A DNA stretch of 31,145 nucleotides, taken from the IMG/VR virus record IMGVR_UViG_3300009605_000074, positions 1 to 31,145 of that record. One strand, 5' to 3'. This document shows, piece by piece, positions 1 to 8,170 of this stretch. This DNA is from a virus. The notes below the pieces were generated by a model that saw only the letters and a program-made list of their open reading frames with translations, made no database searches and was not told where the DNA came from. Position 1 is the stretch's first letter. The number at the start of each line of letters is the position of its first letter. A program made the position numbers and the translations under genes.

Positions 1-372
1 TGCTATTACTGTAGCTCCGTCTGCTGTGGATGTAACCTCACCGCTATGATTAGGGTGAGTATATGCGTTAGCTCCATCAGCTACGTTAATCATTGTACGT
101 AAATTAGCTGGTGTAATCTCTTCGATTACTCCTGCACTTGCTGAGTCTCTACCCAATACTCTATCTGTAGCAGATACATTTTGTATTTTAGCATATGTGA
201 CAGCATCATCTGCAATTTCATCTGTACCCACAGCATTGTCTGCAAGATGTTCATTATCAATACTAGTTGCAGCATAGTGCTCACTATCTAGTGAGTCATC
301 AGCTACTTTTGTACCATCAATTGCATCAGCTTCAATCTTAGCTCTTGTTATCTTGTTACCTGCTATTGCCAT
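1..372 (-). CDS. Tail fibre / receptor-binding protein, N-terminal part (cut by window edge)
   Basis: The reading frame starts at 372 (MAIAGNKITRAKIEADAIDG...) behind a GGAGAG ribosome site and is open to base 1, so only the first 124 residues are seen. The text includes DGTKVADDSL, VTYAKIQNVSATDRVLGRDS, EEITPANLRTMINVADGANA and YTHPNHSGEVTSTADGATVI. This is the repetitive Ala/Asp/Thr-rich shaft typical of phage tail fibres, where such segments lead into a trimeric receptor-binding tip. Its start overlaps the stop of the upstream 52-residue gene (TAATG), so translation is probably coupled. Being last in the visible virion block suits a fibre. The tip and any chaperone domain lie outside the window. 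Confidence 0.8.
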   Translation of the reverse strand, partial: MAIAGNKITRAKIEADAIDGTKVADDSLDSEHYAATSIDNEHLADNAVGTDEIADDAVTYAKIQNVSATDRVLGRDSASAGVIEEITPANLRTMINVADGANAYTHPNHSGEVTSTADGATVIA

Positions 373-530
373 TATGCTCTCCTTCTTTTTTTAGCTGTTT
401 TAGCTGAACGCTTAAAATTAGCAGCTGTCGGTGCTCCTTTACTTCCAGGCTTTCTCATCTTTTCTCCACTACCTGCTTTTATTCTTTTACGTTTTTTATG
501 TATGTTTGCGTATAATCCTGGTTTTGCCAT
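372..530 (-). CDS. Small, strongly basic conserved phage protein (52 aa)
   Basis: This is a complete small frame: MAKPGLYANIHKKRKRIKAG, then an SGEKMRKPGSKGAPTAANF stretch and a Lys/Arg-rich tail. I recognise the start (PGLYANIHxKRxRI, GSGEKMRKPGSKGAPT) as a small protein that recurs in marine and other tailed phages near tail or head genes; no function is established to my knowledge. The high Lys/Arg content suggests contact with DNA or with acidic virion surfaces, which is inference. Stop and start codons overlap both neighbours (TAATG with the tail fibre; the start at 530 meets the stop of the next gene), so it sits in a tightly coupled cluster. Confidence 0.75.
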   Translation of the reverse strand: MAKPGLYANIHKKRKRIKAGSGEKMRKPGSKGAPTAANFKRSAKTAKKRRRA

Positions 531-820
531 TATGCACTCCTCTTTTTATGTTTATTTGCAAAGTTACGTGCAGCTGCAACACTGCCAAATCCCCATTTTT
601 TAAGGGCTAATGCCTTACGTGTAGGGTTACCTTTACTATCTTTCATAGGTCCTTTCATTCCTGCAAATCTAGCTGCAAAGCTAACTCTTCTACCACTTGT
701 GCCTTTATTTAGTGGTGCTTTAAGATTGCCTTTAGCTGAAGCTCTACCTTTAGCGTTTAATCCGCCAGTAGGACTTTGCCCTTCTTTACGTGTCCATGCA
801 GGTGTCTTTTTTCCGCCCAT
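530..820 (-). CDS. DUF6321-like basic phage protein (96 aa)
   Basis: The N-terminus (KKTPAWTRKEGQSPTGGLNAKGRAS) matches my memory of the DUF6321 family, small basic proteins common in marine phages: a K-T-P-A-W start, then G-Q-x-P-x-G-G-L-N-A-K-G-R. A second part (GMKGPMKDSKGNPTRKALAL, then a Lys-rich end) looks like a helix-turn-helix-free basic tail. No signal peptide, membrane segment or catalytic motif is visible. It lies between two small virion-type genes with overlapping codons, so a virion or packaging role is likely but unproven. The family assignment is from memory and not from a search. Confidence 0.7.
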   Translation of the reverse strand: MGGKKTPAWTRKEGQSPTGGLNAKGRASAKGNLKAPLNKGTSGRRVSFAARFAGMKGPMKDSKGNPTRKALALKKWGFGSVAAARNFANKHKKRSA

Positions 821-1221
821 TATATTGCAAAGATTTTGTTAGAACCAGAGTCCCAAACAATATCTATATCTGCTCCATTAGTAGTAAACGGTAATCCCGT
901 TCCTGCGTCTATGTAAGCTATAAGGTTACTTGTTGCTACGTTACCTGTATCTTTATAAATAACTAATGCTTCAATACTTGTACCTGATGCCGGTGTAGTA
1001 AATGTTACATCTGCTGCATCAAATACACCTAGTGCTACAGTTTTACTAGATAATGCTACCCCTGAACCGAGTACGCCAGATAAGTCATTATAGAAATCAT
1101 GTGCTGCATCATATGTATATGTACCAGTATCTACTAATACTACTTTGATAGTGTTATCTTCCAAATCAAGCTCACCTTTTAATAGTGATTCTTTTGCTTT
1201 TGGATATATTGCGTTTGCCAT
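820..1221 (-). CDS. Predicted virion structural protein (133 aa)
   Basis: The protein (MANAIYPKAKESLLKGELDL...) is rich in Thr, Ser, Gly, Ala and Asp with alternating hydrophobic residues, as in beta-sandwich virion proteins. The opening (YPKAKExLLxGxxDLxxxxIKVxLVD) is a pattern I know from phage proteins encoded beside tail genes. No enzyme motif, transmembrane segment or cysteine is seen. The gene has a GGAGG-type site in front of its ATG (tcctcc on the plus strand at 1225-1230) and its stop overlaps the DUF6321-like gene. Minor head, tail or decoration protein is the best guess. Confidence 0.6.
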   Translation of the reverse strand: MANAIYPKAKESLLKGELDLEDNTIKVVLVDTGTYTYDAAHDFYNDLSGVLGSGVALSSKTVALGVFDAADVTFTTPASGTSIEALVIYKDTGNVATSNLIAYIDAGTGLPFTTNGADIDIVWDSGSNKIFAI

Positions 1222-1229
1222 TGCTCCTC

Positions 1230-1991
1230 CTAATTAGGTAATTTAATTGTTATGTTTACTAATTTATTTACTTCATCTTGTGTTGCAAATGATTGTAATA
1301 ACATTGTTGCTAGACCTAATGTTTGTTGTCCTCGTTGTGAATCATTCATATGTAACAACCAAAATAATGCTGCTGTATATGTAATTAATGCTTGAGGGTA
1401 ATTTTTTGTTATACTATTTCTATCACCATCTGATTGTAATTCTGCTGGATACATTCCTAACATAAGTCTTATTTTATTATCCTGTTCACTGCTTCCCGGT
1501 GTTGGGTAAACATGAAACGCATTATTAACTCTATATCCAGATTGAGGTATCCCTTGATAATCAGCACGAGTAGAACGACTCGACATATACCCTGGTCCAA
1601 ACTTTAATGTATCTGAACCGTAATCAAAACTTGGTCTTCCGTATGTAGTACCATGTGATACTGCTGAATCAAAATCAATTGGACTTCTTAAATGGATTGG
1701 ATAATAAACATCATCACTTCCAGATACGTCAATATAATATGCATCTAGTATACATTTGGTTCTATTAGGTAAATTATACTCGTCTGTTTTAGCAGTTACT
1801 TCACCACTAGTTATTGTATGTGTATACACGAATTCATCATAAACAGAAGATACCATGTTACCAAACAATTCTATTGACACGTTTATCAAATCTTTAATTA
1901 CATCATCAATACCAGTAAAGTTTCTGCCACACATACTCTTTACTTTTGTAACTACGTTGCTTCTATCATAATTTAATTCACTTCTTGACAT
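1230..1991 (-). CDS. Head-tail adaptor / tail-tube-type protein (253 aa)
   Basis: This 253-residue protein starts MSRSELNYDRSNVVTKVKSM and ends with a helical segment (ITYTAALFWLLHMNDSQRGQ...). The arrangement, with an N-terminal helical part, a central beta-rich part (YNLPNRTKCILDAYYI, YYPIHLRSPIDFDSA) and C-terminal helices, resembles the adaptor proteins that sit under the portal of short-tailed phages. Gene order supports this: it lies downstream of capsid and a small structural gene and ahead of tail-fibre genes. I cannot assign it to a specific family, and tail tubular protein A is an alternative name for the same position. No catalytic motifs. Confidence 0.5.
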   Translation of the reverse strand: MSRSELNYDRSNVVTKVKSMCGRNFTGIDDVIKDLINVSIELFGNMVSSVYDEFVYTHTITSGEVTAKTDEYNLPNRTKCILDAYYIDVSGSDDVYYPIHLRSPIDFDSAVSHGTTYGRPSFDYGSDTLKFGPGYMSSRSTRADYQGIPQSGYRVNNAFHVYPTPGSSEQDNKIRLMLGMYPAELQSDGDRNSITKNYPQALITYTAALFWLLHMNDSQRGQQTLGLATMLLQSFATQDEVNKLVNITIKLPN

Positions 1992-2465
1992 CTATTCTCC
2001 TCCATGTTTCTGTACCCAGTCTTGTCCTACTTTTTCGCCACCTGGGATTGTATGGTTAGGTTTGTTTCTTACTTCTTCTTTTACATCTCTTGATTGTAGA
2101 TTATAAGCACTTAATTGTCCTATGTTCATATATTTAGTTTCAAATTGTATATGGTCTTTAATACGTTGAAACAACGCATAACCACAATAACTAAATACTT
2201 TCATTTTGCCGGTAAACCCAGCTCTTGATGCGTCTGACAATTTGGTAAATACTAGCTGATACCAAGAGTTATCTTGTTCTGTCCAGGATTTAACAAATTG
2301 CATCAGTTCAGAGTTTTCTTCTGCTAACATGTATAGCAATTCAACTTCTAAGTCTGATGATGTTTCCACATTAAATATAGGTCCAGAGGACAAGACTCTT
2401 ACGAACTTGCCCTCCTTATCCAATGGGTTAAAGTGAATTCTATTAAGATGCACTCTATACCACAT
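1992..2465 (-). CDS. Unrecognised protein of the head-tail block (157 aa)
   Basis: I do not recognise this protein. It begins MWYRVHLNRIHFNPLDKEGK, has an acidic helical middle (VELLYMLAEENSELMQFVKS) and a positively charged, Gly-rich end (NHTIPGGEKVGQDWVQKHGG). There is no signal peptide, membrane span or metal motif. Its stop abuts the start of the adaptor-like gene and its start is 5 bases from the preceding structural gene, so it belongs to the same late transcript. A minor virion or tail-assembly role is the default inference from position. Confidence 0.55.
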   Translation of the reverse strand: MWYRVHLNRIHFNPLDKEGKFVRVLSSGPIFNVETSSDLEVELLYMLAEENSELMQFVKSWTEQDNSWYQLVFTKLSDASRAGFTGKMKVFSYCGYALFQRIKDHIQFETKYMNIGQLSAYNLQSRDVKEEVRNKPNHTIPGGEKVGQDWVQKHGGE

Positions 2466-2470
2466 GTTGT

Positions 2471-2878
2471 TTAAGCAACTCCATTGCCGTCTGGGATTAA
2501 CTCATAATACAATAAGAAATACCCATCACCAGCTGTAGTACCACCAGCACCTTGCGTTTTTCTTTCGAAATGTAAGATGTCAGTGTCTTGTACAAAGAAC
2601 GGAGTTAAATCCGCTTCTATTGTTACACCAGCTGCTGTAGTGTTTGGAATTGTTAGTGTTACTTTTTCAGCTCTAGATACGCTGCCTACTGTGTCAGTAA
2701 AATCTAATGATACTACTGGTGCAGTAGATGTAGCTACAACTGCTGTTTGTACGATAAATTCAAGTCTATGTACAACCATAGGGTGATTTACCTTGAAGGT
2801 AAAATCATCACCAGCTGTTCCGTCAAGGTCAGCTGATACTGGAATTATCATAGCATTTACTTTACTATTAAAAGCCAT
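2471..2878 (-). CDS. Small virion / capsid decoration-type protein (135 aa)
   Basis: The protein is Thr/Val/Ala-rich with alternating hydrophobic residues (FTFKVNHPMVVHRLEFIVQT, RAEKVTLTIPNTTAAGVTIE), as expected of a beta-sandwich. It follows the major capsid gene at 15 bases, the usual place for decoration, head-fibre or head-completion proteins. Its final third (AGDGYFLLYYELIPDGNG) looks like a closing beta strand. No enzyme motif. The plus-strand frame that overlaps it is a shadow. Decoration protein is inference from position and composition; a tail protein is the main alternative. Confidence 0.5.
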   Translation of the reverse strand: MAFNSKVNAMIIPVSADLDGTAGDDFTFKVNHPMVVHRLEFIVQTAVVATSTAPVVSLDFTDTVGSVSRAEKVTLTIPNTTAAGVTIEADLTPFFVQDTDILHFERKTQGAGGTTAGDGYFLLYYELIPDGNGVA

Positions 2879-2893
2879 TGGTTGTTACCTCCA

Positions 2894-3841
2894 TTAATCG
2901 TTAGAATGAATTCTAACTAAGTGATACTCACTGTCAGTGGAATTAGTCCAAACTTTTTTGAACCCTGTCAGTGCGTTCCATGCTACTCCAGTAAATCTAC
3001 CAAAGTCCCATGATTCTATCATCGTTGCTTCAGGTTGTGCTAATACTTCTACTACAGGTTCGAACCCGCAGATGATTACCTCACCCTGATGCGATGCATG
3101 ACCACCAATTGTGCTAGAAAGAACATTGTTCTCTTCTACCATTCTTAATCCAAAGTAAGAACCTATCTCACCATTGATTAAATTTTCTGGTTGGTCGTAT
3201 TTATGTAAATCGACAATACCGCCTGTTGCAGTATCTTCGAATAATTTGGACATTGCGAATGCTGAGAAAACTCCTAAGTAAGAGTTTCCGTCCCATTTAG
3301 GTACGTTATCGTTTTTCATGTTTTTGATAATTTCTCTAATATGGAATGCACTAACACTTGCCCCTGCTCCAGTACTAACAGTTCCATCCTTATCGAATGT
3401 ACCTGCTGAAGCTCCGGTTGGAGTGTAGAATACATCTGCATTTTGGAATTCAGTTCCAGCAATCTTATCCATAGATTCAGCTACGTTCATAGCAAGAATT
3501 TTCTTAAGAGTTTCATCTACAGAATATTCTGCTAAAGTTTGTGCTTTTCTAGTATAAGATACACCGTTACCATATTCGTTAACAGTTGCAACTACAAATC
3601 CAACACTTGGTTTTTGCATAGGCAAAGATTGAAGTTCACTGATTGTTCCAGTTGCAGTGCCAAGTTTTTGGTACTTTTCTATCTCAACTTGTGAACCTTT
3701 GTTCTTGCCATAGGAATTTATAGGCTTAGCCAAGTTTCTGAATTGCATCATGTTACCAGCTTGAAATCTGATATCAGAGTCAATTTTAATCTTGGCAAGT
3801 CTGGCTTCCTCGTTTAAATAACTAATTGCTCCTTGTGGCAT
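2894..3841 (-). CDS. Major capsid protein, N4-gp56-like
   Basis: The 315-residue protein contains YGKNKGSQVEIEKYQKLGTA, a loop and QKPSVGFVVATVNEYGNGVS followed by YTRKAQTLAEYSVDE. These are the layout and the VxATVxEYGNGVxxT signature I associate with the N4-gp56 family of HK97-fold major capsid proteins. The following NVAESMDKIAGTEF and the late beta-rich half (CGFEPVVEVLAQPEATMIES) are also consistent. It lies directly downstream of scaffold and portal genes, as expected. Length is shorter than N4 gp56 itself, near the short end of the family. It forms the icosahedral shell. The start at 3841 follows an AGGAGGT site. Confidence 0.85.
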   Translation of the reverse strand: MPQGAISYLNEEARLAKIKIDSDIRFQAGNMMQFRNLAKPINSYGKNKGSQVEIEKYQKLGTATGTISELQSLPMQKPSVGFVVATVNEYGNGVSYTRKAQTLAEYSVDETLKKILAMNVAESMDKIAGTEFQNADVFYTPTGASAGTFDKDGTVSTGAGASVSAFHIREIIKNMKNDNVPKWDGNSYLGVFSAFAMSKLFEDTATGGIVDLHKYDQPENLINGEIGSYFGLRMVEENNVLSSTIGGHASHQGEVIICGFEPVVEVLAQPEATMIESWDFGRFTGVAWNALTGFKKVWTNSTDSEYHLVRIHSND

Positions 3842-3854
3842 ATTAAGTTACCTC

Positions 3855-4370
3855 CTAGTTGTTATTTTGTAGTCTTTTAACAGTAGTCTGTTTTTTGTAT
3901 CTATCTTCTAAGAATTTGAAATATTCGTTATCATCACCATATGGAGCTGGATTCGTTTCCTCTAACAGATTACTATTATTTATTGCAACCTTGGAACTTA
4001 CATCCGCTTCACCTTTTGGAGAAACCTTTGTGCCTTCTTCTGGTTGTTCTTCTTTTTTCTCTACTTTTTTCACAGTAGTGTTAAAGAGTTGCTGTGCTTG
4101 AGCAAACCTATCTTCTACAGGGATATCATCCGGTGTAGCTATAAGTAATGCATTAAACACATCCTCCTCTTCTTTGGATAATCCATCTATGGCTTTTTCG
4201 TGTAAACGTGATGCTTTAACCATTGTAGATGTATAATTCATTTGCTGTTCTGGAGTTAAATTGTTTGCGTCCAATCCAGCAGGTAACATAGATGTAGCGG
4301 CATCCTTTGGGTTTATTTTAACCCTGGTATCTTCACTACCTTGTTCCGGTGTTTTGACTTCTTCTGACAT
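3855..4370 (-). CDS. Scaffolding protein
   Basis: A 171-residue acidic, low-complexity, helix-prone protein (MSEEVKTPEQGSEDTRVKIN...) lies between portal and major capsid genes, the standard place for a capsid scaffold. The middle (LTPEQQMNYTSTMVKASRLH, then GLSKEEEDVFNALLI) is helical, and the end (FKFLEDRYKKQTTVKRLQNN) is basic, as in scaffolds that bind the capsid by a positively charged C-terminus. Its start lies inside the 3' end of the portal gene (35 bases of overlap). Assignment rests on position and composition because scaffolds diverge beyond recognition. A head-maturation protease is unlikely: no Ser/His motif is evident. Confidence 0.7.
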   Translation of the reverse strand: MSEEVKTPEQGSEDTRVKINPKDAATSMLPAGLDANNLTPEQQMNYTSTMVKASRLHEKAIDGLSKEEEDVFNALLIATPDDIPVEDRFAQAQQLFNTTVKKVEKKEEQPEEGTKVSPKGEADVSSKVAINNSNLLEETNPAPYGDDNEYFKFLEDRYKKQTTVKRLQNNN

Positions 4371-6129
4371 TTGCTAGTACCTCCTGCAATTGTTCTTCCT
4401 CACTACCTTGCCCTTCCATGTCTGGTATTCCCATTCCTGGCATCTGACTTAAATCAGCCATACCTGGTTCTGGTCCTGGAGGAGCTTGTTCGGGTGCTGT
4501 ACCCGGAGTTGGTTGAGGTTGTTGGTTGACGTTTTGTATCTTCTCCATATTCAGTAAATCTTCAGGAGATTCATCGAAGCTCTCAAAAATTCTCTGAACA
4601 AATTTTGCCGGGTCAATTGCCTGTGCAACTTCCGGCATGTTTCCAATAACATTAACAATTTGCATCAATTTGTTAAAGTTACTCATCTTCATAACTTTCC
4701 CTGATATGCCTCGGACACGGATACGGGCATCTTTAATCAACTGCATTCGTTCATTAAAACTCATAGAAAGTAAATGTAATACTGACGAATCCGTTTCATC
4801 TTCTGTGAACATCGGTGCGTGAGCATCATCATCCATGTACATAAGTTCTGTATGTAGTAGCAATTCTAATGACGGCTCTATAATACTTCGTTCTATTTCA
4901 GATGCTATATCTGTAAAGAAACTTGAAGTCTCTTGCGTTTTAGTTGCTACTTCAGAAGCAGTAGGTCTACCCTTAGACGTAGGTGCTCCCTGGAAGAACT
5001 CATTTTGGAAAGACCTATTTTGAATAAGTCTATCTATTGTGAATAAAAGGTTTACAGCATTTGGGTTTAAGGAATTGTTATACACCTGATTGATTGTGTT
5101 TGGGGCTGAAACCGGATACATACGTCCCGGAACTACAGAGCCAAACAGATGGGCTTTACCTGACTCGATATTGCTAGTTACAACTTCATACACGCCCAGT
5201 GTAGATATTGTAAATGCATCGAGCAGAAGATTCATACTTTCGACATATGAACTTAACAGGCTTCTTAGTTTTGTAATATAACCCCTGCCATAACGACCTT
5301 GTAAAACTTTCATTGGGAATCCCATACAATAAGGGAAGTTCCCATTTGGTAATGTATTTTTTCCGTAATAGACAACATGTTTTTTGTTTACTATTACATA
5401 GTGTACGTTTGTATCTAGTATTCTTCCCTGTTCGTCAGAGATAAATTTACTATATACATAGTCTAGTTTAACATCTGTAACATATGCTTCGTCACTTCCT
5501 TGAGCTTTGTTAACAGATTCTTGTATTATTGATTTTGTTTTGTTCCAATTATTTACTTTTGATAAAACTTGGTACTCAGCAACTGAACATGTTTTCGATT
5601 CAATAATATAATTTTCACCGTTAGGGTCAATCATTATGTGAAACGGACTTACAGGTTCTATGTTAACTCTACCTATAACTGATTCTTGTGATTCAATATC
5701 CCCAGTCTTTTCATTATACTGTGGGTAGCTTTCTTCTTCATATGTATATTTAATTTTAGTAATATACGGAGATGTTAGTAGTGCCATTTTAAGTGCATCT
5801 CCAAATACTAACGGAAATCTATTATGTATTAATGATTGTTCTAATAGTTTATTCAATCCTGCTTGTACTTTTTTATCTGTATGTTCTACAGTAAAGTATT
5901 TATTATCTGTAGACATTAATATTCTTACAAAGAAGTTAGACATACGGACTACTAGGTTGTCTACTATTGGGTCTTTGATTTTAGTTTGCCAATCTATTTT
6001 GTTTTGAAAGTTATATTCATCCATATAGAATCGCATATTTTCTTTCCAATCAGCCGTAGCACTTTGAAACTCAGGCGATGCTTGAGCTACTAAATGTGCA
6101 TGGAACTTAATAATGTTTTTTTCGTTCAA
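4336..6129 (-). CDS. Portal protein
   Basis: This 597-residue protein follows the terminase gene and precedes scaffold and capsid genes. Visible portal features are an N-terminal helical part (WKENMRFYMDEYNFQNKIDW), a clip/stem region and a long helical crown (ASEVATKTQETSSFFTDIAS ... IERSIIEPSLELLLHTELMY). It ends in a Pro/Gln/Gly/Glu-rich disordered tail containing PTPGTAPEQ. The dodecameric portal forms the DNA channel at one capsid vertex. The start overlaps the terminase stop (ATGA-type). The palindromic repeat at 4490-4506 lies in the tail and encodes PGTAPE. Length fits portals of short-tailed phages. Confidence 0.85.
   Translation of the reverse strand: MNEKNIIKFHAHLVAQASPEFQSATADWKENMRFYMDEYNFQNKIDWQTKIKDPIVDNLVVRMSNFFVRILMSTDNKYFTVEHTDKKVQAGLNKLLEQSLIHNRFPLVFGDALKMALLTSPYITKIKYTYEEESYPQYNEKTGDIESQESVIGRVNIEPVSPFHIMIDPNGENYIIESKTCSVAEYQVLSKVNNWNKTKSIIQESVNKAQGSDEAYVTDVKLDYVYSKFISDEQGRILDTNVHYVIVNKKHVVYYGKNTLPNGNFPYCMGFPMKVLQGRYGRGYITKLRSLLSSYVESMNLLLDAFTISTLGVYEVVTSNIESGKAHLFGSVVPGRMYPVSAPNTINQVYNNSLNPNAVNLLFTIDRLIQNRSFQNEFFQGAPTSKGRPTASEVATKTQETSSFFTDIASEIERSIIEPSLELLLHTELMYMDDDAHAPMFTEDETDSSVLHLLSMSFNERMQLIKDARIRVRGISGKVMKMSNFNKLMQIVNVIGNMPEVAQAIDPAKFVQRIFESFDESPEDLLNMEKIQNVNQQPQPTPGTAPEQAPPGPEPGMADLSQMPGMGIPDMEGQGSEEEQLQEVLANVRRSQNTGTR
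4490..4506 (-). repeat. Palindromic repeat copy (in portal gene)
   Basis: On the minus strand the arms are CCGGGT / ACCCGA with the 5-base loop ACAGC. The codons read P-G-T-A-P-E within the disordered C-terminal tail of the portal protein. Same family as the other TCGGGT-N5-ACCCGA copies; the loop starts with A in the sense direction. Confidence 0.65.
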
Positions 6130-7646
6130 TTAAATATCCTCTCTCTGGTAGGCGTATCAAAGTTATCCGTATAATATTTAGGTTCCTCTACAGGTAACTC
6201 TTGGTCGTTTACTAATTTTTTGGATATGTAAAACAAACCTAGTTTAAACGCATCCGAAACATGTTCAAAGTATTTATCTCGTCTAGGTACTCCAGCATCA
6301 TCTCTAGTATATGCAGACAACGCTTGTATTAAGATGCCGCAATGTTTAGAATCTAATTTAATACTAGGTATTCCCGAGTTAAATTCTTTTAATTCTTCGT
6401 TAGTTAAAACTACACTTGTATCTCGTTTTACATATACCACGTCCGTTTGTAACCCCTTTCGTTTAAATATCATCGCACTTGTTTCCGGTGATACATCATA
6501 CTTCCTATTCGCATCGTGTGGTAGTAAATCCATTGTAGCCTGTACTTCAGGCATTATCTCTTTTTCATACGCAACTACTTCATCAATAAAGTCAGTTAAC
6601 TGTATGTTTTTTCCTAATCTAGAATACAATATATTTTTATGTCCATGTTTAGTTATTTGAAAAGCAACACAAGCTGGGCGAGTATACCCTAAATCCCAAG
6701 CTCTCCATACTGTCCTTAGTGGGTCATACTGTTCAACTAAATCATCGAACACATGTTGCTGACAAAAGTCTGGATAAACAATCTGACCAGTCGGTTGTAG
6801 TTGGAACTTACCGCCCCCACTAAATCTCCAGTGCATTGCACTTTCAGTAAATCTTTTCTTGTATCTTTCTATCTCTTCTTTATCTAATGACAAGTTATCA
6901 TATACGTCAATAAAATGAAACGAAGTATCTTTGTCTTCTTTGTTCTTTCCGTATAGGTCTTGTGCTATGTAGTTGCTAGTTGCGTCCTCAACAATAAAAC
7001 TCATAATCATTTTCCCGGACTTTCTTAACAGTCTAGCAAGAATTTCATCATGCATTACGTTTGACGGACACTCATCAAACCAACAGAAATCAATACCAGA
7101 AGCTTGTAGGTTCTGTGTTTTCATTTCAGCAGATTTGAATTCAAGTAATGTGCCATCCCAAAATTTAACAAAGTCAATACATCTATTCTTACCCCATGCT
7201 ACTTTACCGCCACGTTTTTCTATTGACTCAATGCTCGGCAATAATCCAATACTGTTTGGAGTATCAGTAGAGAACAGGTGAACTTGACTAGAGGTTCTTT
7301 GTATATCAAATGACGGGCTAAATGCCCAGATAATTCTGTCTCCATATTTAGGTTTAGCTATCTCGTGGTTTGGATGCCAACCAATTACATTGTACGCAGT
7401 AACAGCCGCTGAACAATATGACTTACCAGAACTATTATTACCATGCACATAAACACTGAAATTGTTATCATCCACAATAGGCTGTTGTGCAGGATACGGC
7501 TTAAAGAAAAACAAACTTCCATACCAGTATAATAACTCTGCTTTAACTTTCTTGTCAAAATTTGCAAATTCTTCCGGGGTCATATTGTGTATCTTATGCC
7601 ACAACGCTAACATCTTTTTATCTTTGTACCACCAGTCTCTTATCAT
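6126..7646 (-). CDS. terL: Terminase large subunit (packaging ATPase-nuclease)
   Basis: The 506-residue protein has a Walker A-type loop GNNSSGKS at about residues 69-76 and Walker B followed by the catalytic acid in GIDFCWFDECPS (D191, E192). A C-terminal RNase H-like nuclease domain opens with RAWDLGYTRPACVAF (D about 318) and has a later acidic site near MDLLPHDA. These are the ATPase motor and headful/cos nuclease of tailed phages, which pump and cut DNA at the portal. It is directly upstream of the portal gene. The small-subunit candidate is about 1.2 kb upstream, with eight small genes between, which is a wider gap than usual. Confidence 0.95.
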   Translation of the reverse strand: MIRDWWYKDKKMLALWHKIHNMTPEEFANFDKKVKAELLYWYGSLFFFKPYPAQQPIVDDNNFSVYVHGNNSSGKSYCSAAVTAYNVIGWHPNHEIAKPKYGDRIIWAFSPSFDIQRTSSQVHLFSTDTPNSIGLLPSIESIEKRGGKVAWGKNRCIDFVKFWDGTLLEFKSAEMKTQNLQASGIDFCWFDECPSNVMHDEILARLLRKSGKMIMSFIVEDATSNYIAQDLYGKNKEDKDTSFHFIDVYDNLSLDKEEIERYKKRFTESAMHWRFSGGGKFQLQPTGQIVYPDFCQQHVFDDLVEQYDPLRTVWRAWDLGYTRPACVAFQITKHGHKNILYSRLGKNIQLTDFIDEVVAYEKEIMPEVQATMDLLPHDANRKYDVSPETSAMIFKRKGLQTDVVYVKRDTSVVLTNEELKEFNSGIPSIKLDSKHCGILIQALSAYTRDDAGVPRRDKYFEHVSDAFKLGLFYISKKLVNDQELPVEEPKYYTDNFDTPTRERIFN

Positions 7647-7861
7647 AATACTTCTACTTGTGCTTCAGTTTCTATCCAAACTTTTGCACCACATGGTAAA
7701 GGCTTGTCTGGGCTGTACACAATCTTAGAGTCACCTTTAATTATAACCTCTGAAGCATACACATTATCTTTGTACGTTTTAACAGTTAACACAGGTTTTC
7801 GTTCTTTATTCTTATAGTTACTTTTAATAATGTGTTGGTTAACATGTACTACTGTTTTCAT
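7643..7861 (-). CDS. Conserved phage protein of unknown function (72 aa)
   Basis: The sequence MKTVVHVNQHIIKSNYKNKE, then PVLTVKTYKDNVYASEV, VYSPDKPLPCGAKVWIETEA, is a pattern I recognise from many tailed phages (an HVNQHxI start and a YSPDKPLxCGAxVWIET end). I know of no established function. It is a small, probably beta-rich protein with a single Cys. Its end overlaps the terminase start by 4 bases, so the two are translationally coupled. No strong ribosome site is visible before the ATG at 7861. Confidence 0.7.
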   Translation of the reverse strand: MKTVVHVNQHIIKSNYKNKERKPVLTVKTYKDNVYASEVIIKGDSKIVYSPDKPLPCGAKVWIETEAQVEVL

Positions 7862-7921
7862 AATATTTCAACTAGGCAGGTTGTATTGGCGGTGCCCAGT
7901 CTCCTCGGCATTTGCCACAAC

Positions 7922-8170
7922 CTACTTAGCATTTAATGCATCCCATGCTTGTTCGTGAACCCAGATACAAGTTTTGTATGCTTGTTTTTGTTTTGCTAAA
8001 CAACGCATATCTTCTGGAGTTAAACACCTATCTTGAATATTACAAGGTTCTACAGGCGGACATTCTGGTGCCGCATATAGATTTGTATCTTCAGTTGCTG
8101 TCCAAAAATCTACGTATGAACAACCACTAAGACTTGTTAAGATAATCACGATGATTGCTAATTTTTTCAT
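7922..8170 (-). CDS. Small lipoprotein, probable outer-membrane spanin subunit
   Basis: This is an 82-residue protein with a classic lipoprotein signal, MKKLAIIVIILTSLSGCSYV: a positive start, a hydrophobic core and the lipobox LSGC with the acylated Cys at residue 17. The mature part is short and has five further Cys (APECPPVEPCNIQDRCLTPE...). The start lies inside the 3' end of the preceding gene, an N-terminally hydrophobic coiled-coil protein. Overlapping inner- and outer-membrane subunits of this kind are the hallmark of Rz/Rz1 spanins, which fuse the two membranes at lysis. The lipoprotein call is firm; the spanin role is inferred. A superinfection-exclusion lipoprotein is the alternative. 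Confidence 0.7.
   Translation of the reverse strand: MKKLAIIVIILTSLSGCSYVDFWTATEDTNLYAAPECPPVEPCNIQDRCLTPEDMRCLAKQKQAYKTCIWVHEQAWDALNAK

Noticed and set aside
3058-3069. GGTTCGAACC palindrome in the capsid gene
   Set aside because: Perfect palindrome with no loop and a different core from the TCGGGT family; a single copy, probably chance within coding sequence.
7462-7728. Plus-strand frames opposite the terminase, capsid and portal genes
   Set aside because: All overlap firmly assigned minus-strand genes, lack ribosome sites and show no protein-like motifs.
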